Positions 26,379 through 35,477 of a stretch of DNA of 60,352 nt are shown in pieces. The position numbers and the translations under genes were made by a program. The notes beneath the pieces were generated by a model, which saw nothing but the letters and a program-made list of their open reading frames with translations, was not told the DNA's origin and made no database searches. Origin of the DNA: a bacterium (GTDB taxonomy: Bacteria; Krumholzibacteriota; Krumholzibacteriia; LZORAL124-64-63); assembly GCA_018814885.1 (NCBI GenBank), contig JAHIYU010000105.1, forward strand, positions 1 to 60,352, written 5' to 3'. The first letter of the stretch is position 1; every line of letters begins with the position of its first letter.

Positions 26379-27524
26379 ATGAGATTCCCGTTCGCAGTCC
26401 TGTTTGTCATGCTGGCCATCGCGACGACCGCGTGCGTTCGGGGCGCTCCCTGCCCCGAAGCCACCGAGCAACTCGCATCGGCCTCGGATGTCACGAGCTG
26501 GCCCCCGGCCCCATACCGCTGGCGCGATATCGCCACCAATCCCTACGCCCAGTCCTATCAGGGCGCGTATCTCTACGACGACGCGGCCGTCGCGGTCACC
26601 TACACGCCGTGCGAATGCATCACCTTCGCCGGGCATCTCTCGGCGGTCGATCTCAAGCCCAACTTCGCCTACCAGATCAAGCTGGTGGGCAAGCCCACCG
26701 GGCTCTGGGGGGACGAGGGGGACGACGTCGCCAACGAGATGATCGGCTTCACCGGGCGCTGGTGGCACAAGCAGCCCGATGCGGGCAACAGCAACGATGC
26801 CGATTACATCGCCAACCACGACGATCCCGACTACATCTTCGAGGGCTATCTGCTACTGGACTTCTTCATCACGAACCCGGACGGTACGGCCGAGGTGGAT
26901 TTCGCGGTCGACAGCAGCTTCCACGTCCTCTGGTGGGAACATCAACGCACGCCCGGCGCCTGCGACAGTCCCGTCAAGCGGCGTACGGTGATCGGCAGCG
27001 CGACCGACCCGGCTTACGATACCGACGTCGGCCCCACCGATGTCGGCGTCTATGCCGAGATCGAAAGGCTCTGCTACGGTGAGTCCACCCTGCCCCCGGG
27101 AGCATACGACTGCCGCCTGCTGCTGACCGAGGAGAGCTTCCACCAGAGCGGCGACGGCGACGGCTACTGGGCGTCGGCCATGTCCTTCGACCATCTCCGC
27201 TTCGAGGTGGTCGAGACCCTGGTGGACGTGCCGGGTCGCCCGGCCGCCGTCCGCCTGGGATCGATCCACCCCAATCCGTTCAATCCGCTCACGACCATCC
27301 GGTACGAGCTGACGCGACCGACCGTGGTGCATATCGACGTGCTGGATGCCGCGGGTGCGCTGGTGCGTCGCCTGATCGCCGGCGCGCGGATGCCGGCGGG
27401 CAGTCACGCCGTGGACTGGCGCGGCCGCCACGACAACGGCCGGCGTGTGGCGGCGGGGGTCTACCTGGTGCGGATGCGCGCGGACGGGATCGAGCAGACG
27501 AAGGCGGTGACCCTGCTCAAGTAG
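26379..27524 (+). CDS. Exported protein with Por-type C-terminal sorting domain
   Basis: A 381 aa exported protein. Signal peptide MRFPFAVLFVMLAIATTACVRG (possible weak lipobox). The middle is an unfamiliar beta-rich domain with aspartate-rich turns (DAGNSNDADYIANHDDPDYIFEG). The C-terminal ~90 residues are a FlgD-like/Por-secretion sorting domain: SIHPNPFNPLTTIRYEL, VLDAAGALVRRLI, AGSHAVDWRGRHDNGRRVAAGVYLVRM, ending KAVTLLK. This domain would direct outer-membrane export and be removed. GGAGG-like GGGAGGGCG precedes ATG 26379; only 12 bp separate it from the AsmA gene, so they may share a transcript. Confidence 0.85.
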   Translation: MRFPFAVLFVMLAIATTACVRGAPCPEATEQLASASDVTSWPPAPYRWRDIATNPYAQSYQGAYLYDDAAVAVTYTPCECITFAGHLSAVDLKPNFAYQIKLVGKPTGLWGDEGDDVANEMIGFTGRWWHKQPDAGNSNDADYIANHDDPDYIFEGYLLLDFFITNPDGTAEVDFAVDSSFHVLWWEHQRTPGACDSPVKRRTVIGSATDPAYDTDVGPTDVGVYAEIERLCYGESTLPPGAYDCRLLLTEESFHQSGDGDGYWASAMSFDHLRFEVVETLVDVPGRPAAVRLGSIHPNPFNPLTTIRYELTRPTVVHIDVLDAAGALVRRLIAGARMPAGSHAVDWRGRHDNGRRVAAGVYLVRMRADGIEQTKAVTLLK

Positions 27525-27646
27525 CCCGCGGACCACCTCGATGTTTTCCGGCAAATCGCAGAGTGGCCGCGCCTTCGCCATGAAGCGAATGCATCCGATG
27601 GACGTATGATAGCGGCACCGACAGCCGTCGGTCGGCCATCACACAT

Positions 27647-27856
27647 CTATGTGCCAGTGGGCTTCGGCTTGGGGATGACGGGCTTGCCCCCGATTGCCCA
27701 ATCCCCCTGCTTGACCTCTTCGATGACGACCCACGTCAAATCGCGCATTCCCTCGCCCTCGACCTCGATCATCGCTTCGGTGATCTTTTCGATGAGCTGT
27801 GTCTTCTGTTCCTTCGAGAACACTCCCTCTATGACCTTCACGGTGGTGAATGGCAT
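27647..27856 (-). CDS. 4-oxalocrotonate tautomerase-family protein
   Basis: A 69 aa small tautomerase. Pro2 (the catalytic N-terminal proline after Met removal) is present in MPFTTVKVIEG, followed by the helix FSKEQKTQLIEKITEAMIEVEGEGMRDLTWVVIEEV of the family. Members use the amino-terminal proline as base to move double bonds in keto-acids or act as promiscuous tautomerases; the substrate cannot be told. The C-terminal lysine/proline tail is short and variable. GGGAGGTGG precedes ATG 27856. Confidence 0.88.
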   Translation of the reverse strand: MPFTTVKVIEGVFSKEQKTQLIEKITEAMIEVEGEGMRDLTWVVIEEVKQGDWAIGGKPVIPKPKPTGT

Positions 27857-28189
27857 GGTAGCGCCACCTCCCTCTTCCTGGTTGGGTTCACGTGACTTCG
27901 CTCGGACGGTTGTCCGGAGCGCCCGACCGGCCCGTATCCAGACAATTACAGTAGTCTTTTAATCGATCCCCGCCACCGACGCGCGTTCGGCGTCCCGAAC
28001 GGCATCGCCGGGCCCGCGGACCGGACGTCTTCGAGAAACGGGCTGCTGGCTGATTCGGGGGCGAGGCGCAAAGATGCGGTTCCGTTGACAGCGTCCTGCA
28101 GGATGAAGTATACATGCAGCACGCATCAACCAATCCGCACGGAGCCGCAAAGCAATCGACCGCCAGCGCCTGCCGGAAAGGTCACTCTC
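27857..28189. other. Intergenic region upstream of the phosphodiesterase
   Basis: About 330 bases without a gene. The right third holds the sigma-70-like promoter reported at 28085-28114; the left part holds the upstream region of the divergent tautomerase gene. Nothing else was recognised. Confidence 0.6.
28085..28114 (+). promoter_or_regulatory. Sigma-70-like promoter
   Basis: TTGACA (28085-28090, exact consensus) and TATACA (28109-28114) are separated by 18 bp, about 76 nt ahead of the GTG start at 28190. This is the best housekeeping-type promoter match seen in the window. Confidence 0.65.
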
Positions 28190-30208
28190 GTGAAACGCGC
28201 ACCCATCATCGTCACTCTGCTGGTGGCGTTGTCGCTGGCCGGCGGCGCCTGCCTCCTGTATGCGAAACGGCAGCGCGCGCCGGTCTCCCCGGGCGCGGCC
28301 GGGCTTGCCGTCGCGCACGCATATGCCGATTGGGAGGAATATGCCGGGGACGTCGAGCGGCGGGACGGGCGGCGGCACAAGGTCGTCTTCATCGGGGTCG
28401 ACGGCGCCGCGTGGAACATCCTCGATCCCATGATCGAGGAGGGGCTCCTGCCGACGTTCGCGAAACTCAAGCGGGAAGGAAGCCATGGCGTGCTCCGCTC
28501 CGTGGACGCCTACGTCTCCCCGCCCGCCTGGGTGACGATGATGACGGGGTACCTGCCCGAGAGGACCGGCATCTACACGTTCGGCCACTGGGACCGTGAA
28601 TCCAGGACGTTCCTGCCCCTGGAGGCCGTGGACACGCGGACTCCATCGGTCTGGGACATCTCATCCTTCGCCGGCAGGCGCACCGCTGTCATCAATGTGC
28701 CGATGACGTATCCGGTGCGCGACGTCGACGGGATCATGGTCTCCGGTCTGATGACGCCGACGAAGCTGCACGACCGGCAGCATTTCGATCTGACCTTCAC
28801 GGACTCCGGAGGCATGCCGGATGACGTCGACCCGCCGGAATCGTACTCCCCGGCCATGTCGGCCGTGCTGGAGCACTCCGCGAATCGATTCGAGTTCTAT
28901 CTTTGCGACACGACAAACGACGGGTCCGTCGGATACGACAAGGTCTACCTGAAGAAACGAAGGCTAGAGAGCGGCCGGCTGGAAGCAGGCGACGCAACGT
29001 CCTGCGCTTTCCGCGTCGGCGAGTTCTCGCCCTGGCTCAAGGTCAACCATCTCGCCCCCGATAGGTCCGAGAAGGGGTGGTGCAGGCTCGTCGTCATCCC
29101 CGGCGGCCGGTCCCGATCAGACTACGTGCTGAGGTTCTCGCACACGCTCTTCGCCGCCGGTGACACCGACGTCGCCTTCACCTACCCGGGCTCGCTTGCG
29201 GATTCCCTGCAGGAGAGATTCGGATATTACTTTCCCTCCTCGTGGCTCGACAAACCGATCATACCGGAGTTCACGGCGGATGCCACGAGGTACGCGTCGT
29301 ACTTCTACGAATACGAGGATTGGGACCTTTTCCTGTACGTCTTCACCCAGACGGACAACATCCAGCACCTGGACGGCGTCACGCCCATCACGAGGCAAGT
29401 ATACCAGATCATCGATCGTCATCTCGCCCGGCTGCTGGACCGGCTTCCGGAAGACTCGACCCTGATCATCGCCTCCGATCACGGCTTCAAGGAGTACTCG
29501 ATCAGCATCGACCTGAACCGCCTCTTCCAGCAGCTCGGCTTGCTGTCCTACGCATCCGGCCCGGAAATCGACTTCGAGAAGACACTGGTGTTCCACAACC
29601 TGTGGTGCGTGTACTTCAACCGCGACCTCCTCGATCTCGAGGAACTGAACAGGAGGGGGATCGAAACGCCCGCGGGGATGTCCGCGGACGAGTCGCTGAT
29701 ACGGTACCTGCGCCGGGCGGGAAGGGGCATCAAGGCCGGCGCCCGGGGCACGCCCTACCCCATCGAGTTCTGCGATGTCGCGCCCGGCGCGATCGGGCAC
29801 GCCCCCGACCTGATCGTCAAGGGAACCTACGGCGACTATCACGTCGAGTTCTGGAACCTGAAGAGGCCGCGCGACGCCGTCCTGCGCGCACTGGGACCCG
29901 ACGAGAAGTGGAACCACACGCGAGAGGGAATCGTCATGGCGTACGGCAAAGGCGTCCGCCGGGGCGTGGAATTGCCGGAGATGGAAATAGCCGACATCAC
30001 GCCGACGATGTTGTATCTCCTCGGCCTGCCGACCCCGGCCGACATGGACGGGAGGATAATGGCCGAGGCTTTCGAGAGCCGTGCGTTGGCCCGGCGCCCG
30101 CATTATGTGATCGAAGATCTGGGTGTGCTCTCGAGAGGCGAATCCGTGTCCGACGAGGAACGCGAGACCCTGGAGCGGAGCCTGCGAAGCCTGGGGTATA
30201 TCCGGTAG
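28190..30208 (+). CDS. Alkaline-phosphatase-superfamily phosphodiesterase/transferase
   Basis: A 672 aa envelope enzyme of the alkaline phosphatase/type I phosphodiesterase fold. The N-terminal helix (APIIVTLLVALSLAGGACLLYA) is a signal anchor. The fold starts at VVFIGVDGAAWNILDPMIEEGLLPTFAKLKREG (metal Asp), has the nucleophile region SPPAWVTMMTGYLPERTGI (Thr), then TQTDNIQHLDG, and the metal-binding LIIASDHGFKEY near residue 430. The C-terminal part resembles sulfatase/nucleotide pyrophosphatase relatives (ADITPTMLYLLGLPTPADMDGRIM). Substrate unknown. GTG 28190 is chosen for the signal anchor and a GAAAGG site; the promoter at 28085 lies upstream. Confidence 0.9.
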   Translation: MKRAPIIVTLLVALSLAGGACLLYAKRQRAPVSPGAAGLAVAHAYADWEEYAGDVERRDGRRHKVVFIGVDGAAWNILDPMIEEGLLPTFAKLKREGSHGVLRSVDAYVSPPAWVTMMTGYLPERTGIYTFGHWDRESRTFLPLEAVDTRTPSVWDISSFAGRRTAVINVPMTYPVRDVDGIMVSGLMTPTKLHDRQHFDLTFTDSGGMPDDVDPPESYSPAMSAVLEHSANRFEFYLCDTTNDGSVGYDKVYLKKRRLESGRLEAGDATSCAFRVGEFSPWLKVNHLAPDRSEKGWCRLVVIPGGRSRSDYVLRFSHTLFAAGDTDVAFTYPGSLADSLQERFGYYFPSSWLDKPIIPEFTADATRYASYFYEYEDWDLFLYVFTQTDNIQHLDGVTPITRQVYQIIDRHLARLLDRLPEDSTLIIASDHGFKEYSISIDLNRLFQQLGLLSYASGPEIDFEKTLVFHNLWCVYFNRDLLDLEELNRRGIETPAGMSADESLIRYLRRAGRGIKAGARGTPYPIEFCDVAPGAIGHAPDLIVKGTYGDYHVEFWNLKRPRDAVLRALGPDEKWNHTREGIVMAYGKGVRRGVELPEMEIADITPTMLYLLGLPTPADMDGRIMAEAFESRALARRPHYVIEDLGVLSRGESVSDEERETLERSLRSLGYIR

Positions 30209-30295
30209 CGGCTCGCGGGCGACCGGCCAATCGACCTTGGATCCGCTGGTCGGGGACGCCTTTACATGGCAGGTGCGGCCCGGTCGCCGGCGGCC

Positions 30296-31348
30296 TCAGT
30301 AGGCCCACCTCACGATTCGAAAGCCGTGATGATCGGTGGTGTGATCAAGGAAAGTGGCGATGCGTTCGGCGGAGCGGCAATCCTGCGCGAAGGAGGCGTA
30401 ACAGCCGCCCCGCATGCACCGGGTGGAGGCCAATTCGGGACCGGTGGGGTCGATCTGGTCATCCGCGTAATAATCGGGCAGATAATAATCCCAGCACCAT
30501 TCGAACACGTTCCCGTGCATGTCATATAGGCCCCAGGCGTTCGGCGGGAAGTTTGCGACAGATATGGGAGCATATCGATGTATCCCCACGGGACAACCCG
30601 GGTAGGGATAGAAATCCCCCCGGAAGTTGGCCTCGGTAGGCAGGCGCCAGCCATCGGCTTCCTGGTGCCATGTCCCGAATATCCCCACCTCATAGGCGGG
30701 CGTCAGACCATCCTCGAGTGATTTCGCGTTGCAGTAAATGAGCGCGTCCTGCACGGTAACGCTGTCGACCGGACATTCCGGACCGCCCTGGTGGACGCTC
30801 GGATTGACGCCCATCAAGGCCACGTACTCGGCCTGGGTCACTTCCGTGGCCTGCATGAAAAAGCTTCTGGTCAGCGTGACCGTATGCTGGAGTTCATCCG
30901 CTTCACGTTCGACTTCCGTTTCGGGGCTGCCCATCTCGAAAGTACCGCGATGGATGTAGACGCAGCCCTCCGGTATCGGAAAACCATCCTCCGCCACGAC
31001 CCTGATGACGCATTGCGTCTCGTAATATCCCAGATAATCTGCTCCGGCGTCCCATGTCATCGCCAGCCCGTCACCCGAAACCATGAAGGCGCCGGCGTCG
31101 CCGGTGACGGAAACGTACTCGATCGGGAATGTCGAACCGCCGTCCACGGACAGATAAGCCGTGACGAACATCAAGTCGCCGTCCGCATCGAACAAGTCGC
31201 ATGAGATGTCCACCAGATATGTGCCGGGACGCTGGTTCTCCAGAACGTTCATGACTTCCGGCGGCATATCGGCGAGGGCTGCAACCGGGAAGACCAGGCA
31301 GCCAACAGCCAGCAGGAACAGCAATTCACGGTGCGGATGATTCTTCAC
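30296..31348 (-). CDS. Exported SUMF-type protein with internal deletion
   Basis: A 350 aa exported protein: signal peptide (LLFLLAVGCLVFPVAALA), then a beta-rich segment with a calcium-like motif FDADGDLMFVTAYLSVDGGSTFP, then a sulfatase-modifying-factor-like domain (RGTFEMGSPETEVEREADELQHTVTL, TEVTQAEYVALMGVNPS, GLYDMHGNVFEWCWDYY, final MRGGCYA...DHHGFRIVRWAY). The middle of that domain is unusual: RLPTEA runs straight into NFRGDFYPYPGC, so the usual WEYACRAG...FGD segment of about 40 residues is missing in frame. GTG 31348 has GGGGGAG 6 nt upstream. It lies 26 nt after the CTD-only gene. Confidence 0.8.
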   Translation of the reverse strand: MKNHPHRELLFLLAVGCLVFPVAALADMPPEVMNVLENQRPGTYLVDISCDLFDADGDLMFVTAYLSVDGGSTFPIEYVSVTGDAGAFMVSGDGLAMTWDAGADYLGYYETQCVIRVVAEDGFPIPEGCVYIHRGTFEMGSPETEVEREADELQHTVTLTRSFFMQATEVTQAEYVALMGVNPSVHQGGPECPVDSVTVQDALIYCNAKSLEDGLTPAYEVGIFGTWHQEADGWRLPTEANFRGDFYPYPGCPVGIHRYAPISVANFPPNAWGLYDMHGNVFEWCWDYYLPDYYADDQIDPTGPELASTRCMRGGCYASFAQDCRSAERIATFLDHTTDHHGFRIVRWAY

Positions 31349-31374
31349 GGCCTGCTCCCCCATCATGAACTTCA

Positions 31375-31827
31375 CTATTCCACCAGGGCCATGGCCCGGA
31401 AAGCGGTAAAACCATCCGTTCGCAAGCGACAGATATTCACGCCACCTGAAACCCGCTGGCCTCGGTCATCACAACCGTTCCAGATCGCTTTCCGTCCGCC
31501 CGCCGGTTCGACGACTCCGTCGCGGAGGGTGCATACGACTCGACCCTTAAGGTCGAAAACAGTCAAATCCACGGTCGATGCATGGGGCAGGTCGTAGGTG
31601 ATGGTCGTGGCGGGGTTGAAGGGATTCGGGCACACCTGCCGCGGGTGAAGCGCCAGGGGTGGTTCATGGCTGTCCGGTGTGCTGGTCGTGTCGTAGGTAT
31701 CCAGCAAGAACAGGGGCGAGTCGCCGCTGCCGATCGCCGCCATCGCGCTACCGGCCAGGATGAACAGGGAAAGTCCGATCGAGGCCGTCAGGAGTCGGAT
31801 TATTCCTGGTTTTGCCCGTTTCGACAT
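31375..31827 (-). CDS. CTD-only exported protein (orphan Por-type sorting domain)
   Basis: A 150 aa protein made of a signal peptide (LLTASIGLSLFILAGSAMAA), a short disordered stretch and a Por-secretion-like C-terminal domain (RQVCPNPFNPATTITYDL, VFDLKGRVVCTLRDGVVEPAGG, RGQRVSGGVNICRLR, ending RAMALVE). There is no passenger domain. It could be a remnant of a larger secreted gene, or a decoy or cofactor of the secretion system. It sits 26 nt before the SUMF-type gene on the same strand, so the two are probably co-transcribed, and the SUMF protein, which lacks a sorting domain, may have lost this one. Confidence 0.7.
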   Translation of the reverse strand: MSKRAKPGIIRLLTASIGLSLFILAGSAMAAIGSGDSPLFLLDTYDTTSTPDSHEPPLALHPRQVCPNPFNPATTITYDLPHASTVDLTVFDLKGRVVCTLRDGVVEPAGGRKAIWNGCDDRGQRVSGGVNICRLRTDGFTAFRAMALVE

Positions 31828-31867
31828 GTCATGGATGATTTCTCCTTGTCAGTGCACAAGGTCCGCC

Positions 31868-34800
31868 TCACCGCACCAGCAGGATCTTGCGCGTCTGCGC
31901 CCCCGCCGGGCCCTCGAACCTGACGACGTATGCGCCCGATCCCACCGGCGCCCCGCTGGCCGAGACGCCGTTCCAGGTGACGGTCCGCCGTCCGGCGGGC
32001 TGCATCCCGTCCACCAGGGTCATCACCCTGTTTCCCCTCAGATCGAAGACAGCCAGCCGCATCGGTCCGGGCGCCGCCAGGGCGTAGGTGATCGCGACCT
32101 GCGGATTGAAGGGGTTGGGGTGGACGTCCTCCAGCCGCGTCACGAGCGGCGGCAGGCCGGGGGCCACCTCCTCCCGGTGCAGCAGCAGCCACCGGTCCTC
32201 TCCCTGGCGCAGGTGGAGCGAGTAGACGATCGCCCCGGGAGCGCCGTCCGGCGGCGACGGGTCCAGGGCCCGGTAACGCCCGCCGCCCTCCGACTCGTAC
32301 GGCACGGTCCACTCCCGGTCGCCGCGGCGACCGGACAGACGGAAGACGGCCGGCTCGCCGGTCGCCTCCACCTGCCAGACGAACCGCACGGCCGTCCCGT
32401 CGGGTTGCGCCGAGAACACGGCCAGGTAGGTGGCGATGGGACTCATGCATCCGCACCCGTCGCACCCCTCGCCCAGCGCACCTACCAGATCCTCGCAGCC
32501 CCAGGGTCGCATGCCGGGCAGGCAGTAGGAATCGGCGCAGAGATGCAGATCGGCGTCCACCGAATCGGCGTTGCAGAAGCAGGGGTCTCCGGAGAAGTTC
32601 CCCTCGATCAGGACCTGGTCGGCGATGTCGCCGTTCCAGTCGCCCCCGCTGTTGCCGTACAGGTTGCTGCAGGAGAGCAGGACGGTAGTGCCCGGCTCGG
32701 TCGAGATCGCGCCGGCGTTGCCGCTGAAGGCGACGATGCAGTTGTTCATGGTCATCTGCGAGAAGTCGGTGACCGCGATTGCCGCGGCCGGCCCCTCCTC
32801 GGCGGCCGGGTCGCCCTGCTTGTTCGTCCTGATGTAGTTGCCGACGTAGGAGTTGTAGGCCGTGTACGGCGACGCATTGCCGGTGAGGTAGACCGCCGCC
32901 CCGGCATTCCGGGCCCAGTTGTACAAGACGGCACAGAAGCAGACACAGCTCGGGGCCGAGCCGCCGGTGAGGTAGATGGCGCCGCCGTTGTTGTCGGCTC
33001 CGTTGAGCAGGAACACGCCCTTGTAGATACCAGTGCCGACGTTGGAGCCCCAGAATCCCCCTCCGTCCGTGCTGGCCCGGTTGCCCACGAACGAGCAGAA
33101 ATTCACGGCCGGGTTGCTGGTGCTGCTGAAGTTGCAGTACAGGCCGCCGCCGAGGACCGCGGAGCAGCTGTTGAACTCGCAGTCCACCACATCGGGATAG
33201 GCGGTCCCGTTGGCGTACACGCCGCCGCCGTTGCCCGTGGCCCGGCAGCTGTAGAAGGCGCAGTGGTGGATGGCGGGCGAGGCGTTGCTGCAGCGGATGC
33301 CGCCCCCGTCGACCGCCGTGCCGTCCTTGATCTTGATGCCCTTGACCACCGAGTCGTACCCCTCGCCGGTCTGGAAGTTGAAGCCCCGCCCCTGGCCCTG
33401 GCAGTCCATGACGCAGGTGCTCGGGTTCTCGCTCCAGGAGGTGACGGTGATCTTCTTGCCGTTGAAGTCGATGTCCCGGTTCGGGCTGCCGTAGTATGTG
33501 CCGTCCATCAGCTCGACGCACCAGTTGTCCGGAGCGGCGGCCACGGCCTGTCCGATGAACAGCCGCCCGTAGAGCGGGGCGGCGGGGTGGGCGATGAACC
33601 CGCAGACCATGTTGTAATAGGGGTCGCCGTAGTCGAACAGCGCGTACCGGCCCTCGTCCGTCGCGTACACCTGGTCGGCGTCGTGCTCGACGCCGCCCAG
33701 GATCGCGTACTCGTGGCAGATGGTCTCCTGCCGGGTGTCCACGTAGTAGTGCTTGAGGTACTTCATGAAGACCTGGCCGCGCTCGTACCTGTGGATCCCC
33801 TGTAGGTTGGCGGCGCAGGTCTGGTCCAGGCTCCCGTCCTCGACGTCCAGCTCGCCCATGAGGTACATGACCCGCCGGTCCCGGTAGTTGCTGCGGATGA
33901 TGTCCGCGCTCAGCCGGTTCATGTAGGGGTTCCGGTTCTGGAGCCCGTACTTGTAGTGGTCGTAGTGCTGCTGGCCGGGCGTGCAGTCGTTTGCCGGGAC
34001 GCCGAAGCTCGTGTAGGGATCGGGAGGTCCGGTCCAGCGCTCGTCATTGAGGTAAAGGTAGGTGCTCGGGTTGGCGATGACGTAGCGCACCCGGACCCCG
34101 TGCTCCTCGCGCAGGGTCTCGTCGACGTCGTTCCCCGCGGCGTAGCGGTTCGTGAACTGTCCGCCCGCGGAGTGCCCGGTGACGATGATGTCCCGGACGT
34201 TCTTCCCCTTCTCGGCGATGGTCTCGAGGATCTCGTCCATGGCGTCGAAGGAGCTGACGGAGTAGCCGCCGGGATTGGCCGATTCGTCCCCCTCCTTCCA
34301 GCCGCCCGACGTCCAGTAGACCAGGTCGAAGGGGTTGGTCACGGGCCAGGTGATCGCGTTGGGGTTCTCGAAGATATCCAGATAGGTCAGGAACTGGGGG
34401 GCGACGATCAGGGTGTGGCCCTGGGCGTTGCCCGCGTTGGTCGCGGCGATGAGGATGGTGTTGTAGTAGTCGTTCGCGTTGCGGTTGGTGCCGTGGACCA
34501 CCACCACGGCCCGGGTGACGGTGTCCGGGATGTCGTACAGGGAGTGGTTGGCGTCGTAGGGGACGTAGCGGAGTTGGGGTCCGACGATCAGGTAGAGCAG
34601 CCTGGAGGGGATGTCGTCCACCAGCCGCGTGATGCTCAGGTTGACCGTGGCGATGTTGGAGTTGTTGAAACCGTCGTTGCAGTGGTAGGTGAAGCTGTCG
34701 TTGTTCCAGTTCGCACCGTCGTGGTCGTAGGTGAACGCGCCGTTGCTGCCGAAGTTCAGGGTGCCGTTGGCGGGCGGCGTGTTCGAGGAAGCCGTCAGGG

Positions 34801-35002
34801 GATCGCCGTCGGCGTCGGTGTCGTTCTGCAGCACGCCGTTGCCGGACGTGACGGTGAGCGTGGCCCCCTGCCACAGGCTGTAGCTGTCGTCGTTGGCGAC
34901 GGGGACGGCGGCGGTGTCGGCCAGCGGGACGGGGCCCGCACCGGGCAGGGCGAGCAGGATCAGGCCGCTGGCTATGGAAACGATGAATCTGCGCGGTTTC
35001 AT
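31868..35002 (-). CDS. Large exported alpha/beta-hydrolase plus beta-helix protein with Por-type tail
   Basis: A 1044 aa multi-domain exported protein. After a signal peptide, a cadherin-like/Big_9-type domain occupies about 35-125 (VANDDSYSLWQGATLTVTSG...LQNDTDADGDPLTASSNT). An alpha/beta hydrolase-like domain follows (about 130-460) with RAVVVVHGTNRNANDYY and the nucleophile elbow GHSAGG. A right-handed parallel beta-helix spans about 490-790 (repeats such as GGGIRCSNASPAIHHCAFYSCRATGNGGGVY). The Por-type C-terminal domain starts near 965 (VHPNPFNPQVAITYAL) and ends KILLVR. The hydrolase plus beta-helix suggests a surface enzyme on polysaccharide or polyester. ATG 35002 follows AGGAGG. Confidence 0.85.
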   Translation of the reverse strand: MKPRRFIVSIASGLILLALPGAGPVPLADTAAVPVANDDSYSLWQGATLTVTSGNGVLQNDTDADGDPLTASSNTPPANGTLNFGSNGAFTYDHDGANWNNDSFTYHCNDGFNNSNIATVNLSITRLVDDIPSRLLYLIVGPQLRYVPYDANHSLYDIPDTVTRAVVVVHGTNRNANDYYNTILIAATNAGNAQGHTLIVAPQFLTYLDIFENPNAITWPVTNPFDLVYWTSGGWKEGDESANPGGYSVSSFDAMDEILETIAEKGKNVRDIIVTGHSAGGQFTNRYAAGNDVDETLREEHGVRVRYVIANPSTYLYLNDERWTGPPDPYTSFGVPANDCTPGQQHYDHYKYGLQNRNPYMNRLSADIIRSNYRDRRVMYLMGELDVEDGSLDQTCAANLQGIHRYERGQVFMKYLKHYYVDTRQETICHEYAILGGVEHDADQVYATDEGRYALFDYGDPYYNMVCGFIAHPAAPLYGRLFIGQAVAAAPDNWCVELMDGTYYGSPNRDIDFNGKKITVTSWSENPSTCVMDCQGQGRGFNFQTGEGYDSVVKGIKIKDGTAVDGGGIRCSNASPAIHHCAFYSCRATGNGGGVYANGTAYPDVVDCEFNSCSAVLGGGLYCNFSSTSNPAVNFCSFVGNRASTDGGGFWGSNVGTGIYKGVFLLNGADNNGGAIYLTGGSAPSCVCFCAVLYNWARNAGAAVYLTGNASPYTAYNSYVGNYIRTNKQGDPAAEEGPAAAIAVTDFSQMTMNNCIVAFSGNAGAISTEPGTTVLLSCSNLYGNSGGDWNGDIADQVLIEGNFSGDPCFCNADSVDADLHLCADSYCLPGMRPWGCEDLVGALGEGCDGCGCMSPIATYLAVFSAQPDGTAVRFVWQVEATGEPAVFRLSGRRGDREWTVPYESEGGGRYRALDPSPPDGAPGAIVYSLHLRQGEDRWLLLHREEVAPGLPPLVTRLEDVHPNPFNPQVAITYALAAPGPMRLAVFDLRGNRVMTLVDGMQPAGRRTVTWNGVSASGAPVGSGAYVVRFEGPAGAQTRKILLVR

Positions 35003-35477
35003 GTCGTCCTCCTGCCCTCTTCAAGCGTGTTTTCGATTATGTCATTTCAATGGGTGCGGTTCAAGGAAGCCCGGAGCCGTGGTATCGACGGGCCAGCGTC
35101 ATCTTCATGGTACGGTTTACCCCTGTCCCGGGCGAATCCGTGTCCCGCCGCGCCCCTTGCGGTCACTACGAGGCGAGTATAGCACAAACGAACGTTCAAT
35201 ATCATCCTTGTCGCCGCGTTCTCTGCTCTTGCATCAAGACGCCAGCCCGAGTTTACCGTCGCTGTCGATGTCTCGACGCATATACGCACCCAATCCCGAC
35301 AGGCGAGCGCGCCCTTAAGTTCCTGCGATTGGCTCGGATGGGATGAATGATGGGACGGGGGGCGGATGTGATTTTTCAGAAGCGATATGGGGGCGGCAAT
35401 ACTATACTAGTTAAAATTGGTCTTGTTTAGCTCTGGTGATCACCACCCTGCCGCGGCTTTATTCAAGGAGTTCGATC
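35003..35477. other. Intergenic region between divergent exported genes
   Basis: About 475 bases with no gene supported. It separates two divergent exported-protein genes. An isolated TATACT at 35403-35408 resembles a -10 box but has no good -35 partner. Nothing else recognised. Confidence 0.5.

Noticed and set aside
23685..26819. Minus-strand open frame of 1044 codons
   Set aside because: Antisense shadow of the AsmA gene; composition artefact, no family resemblance.
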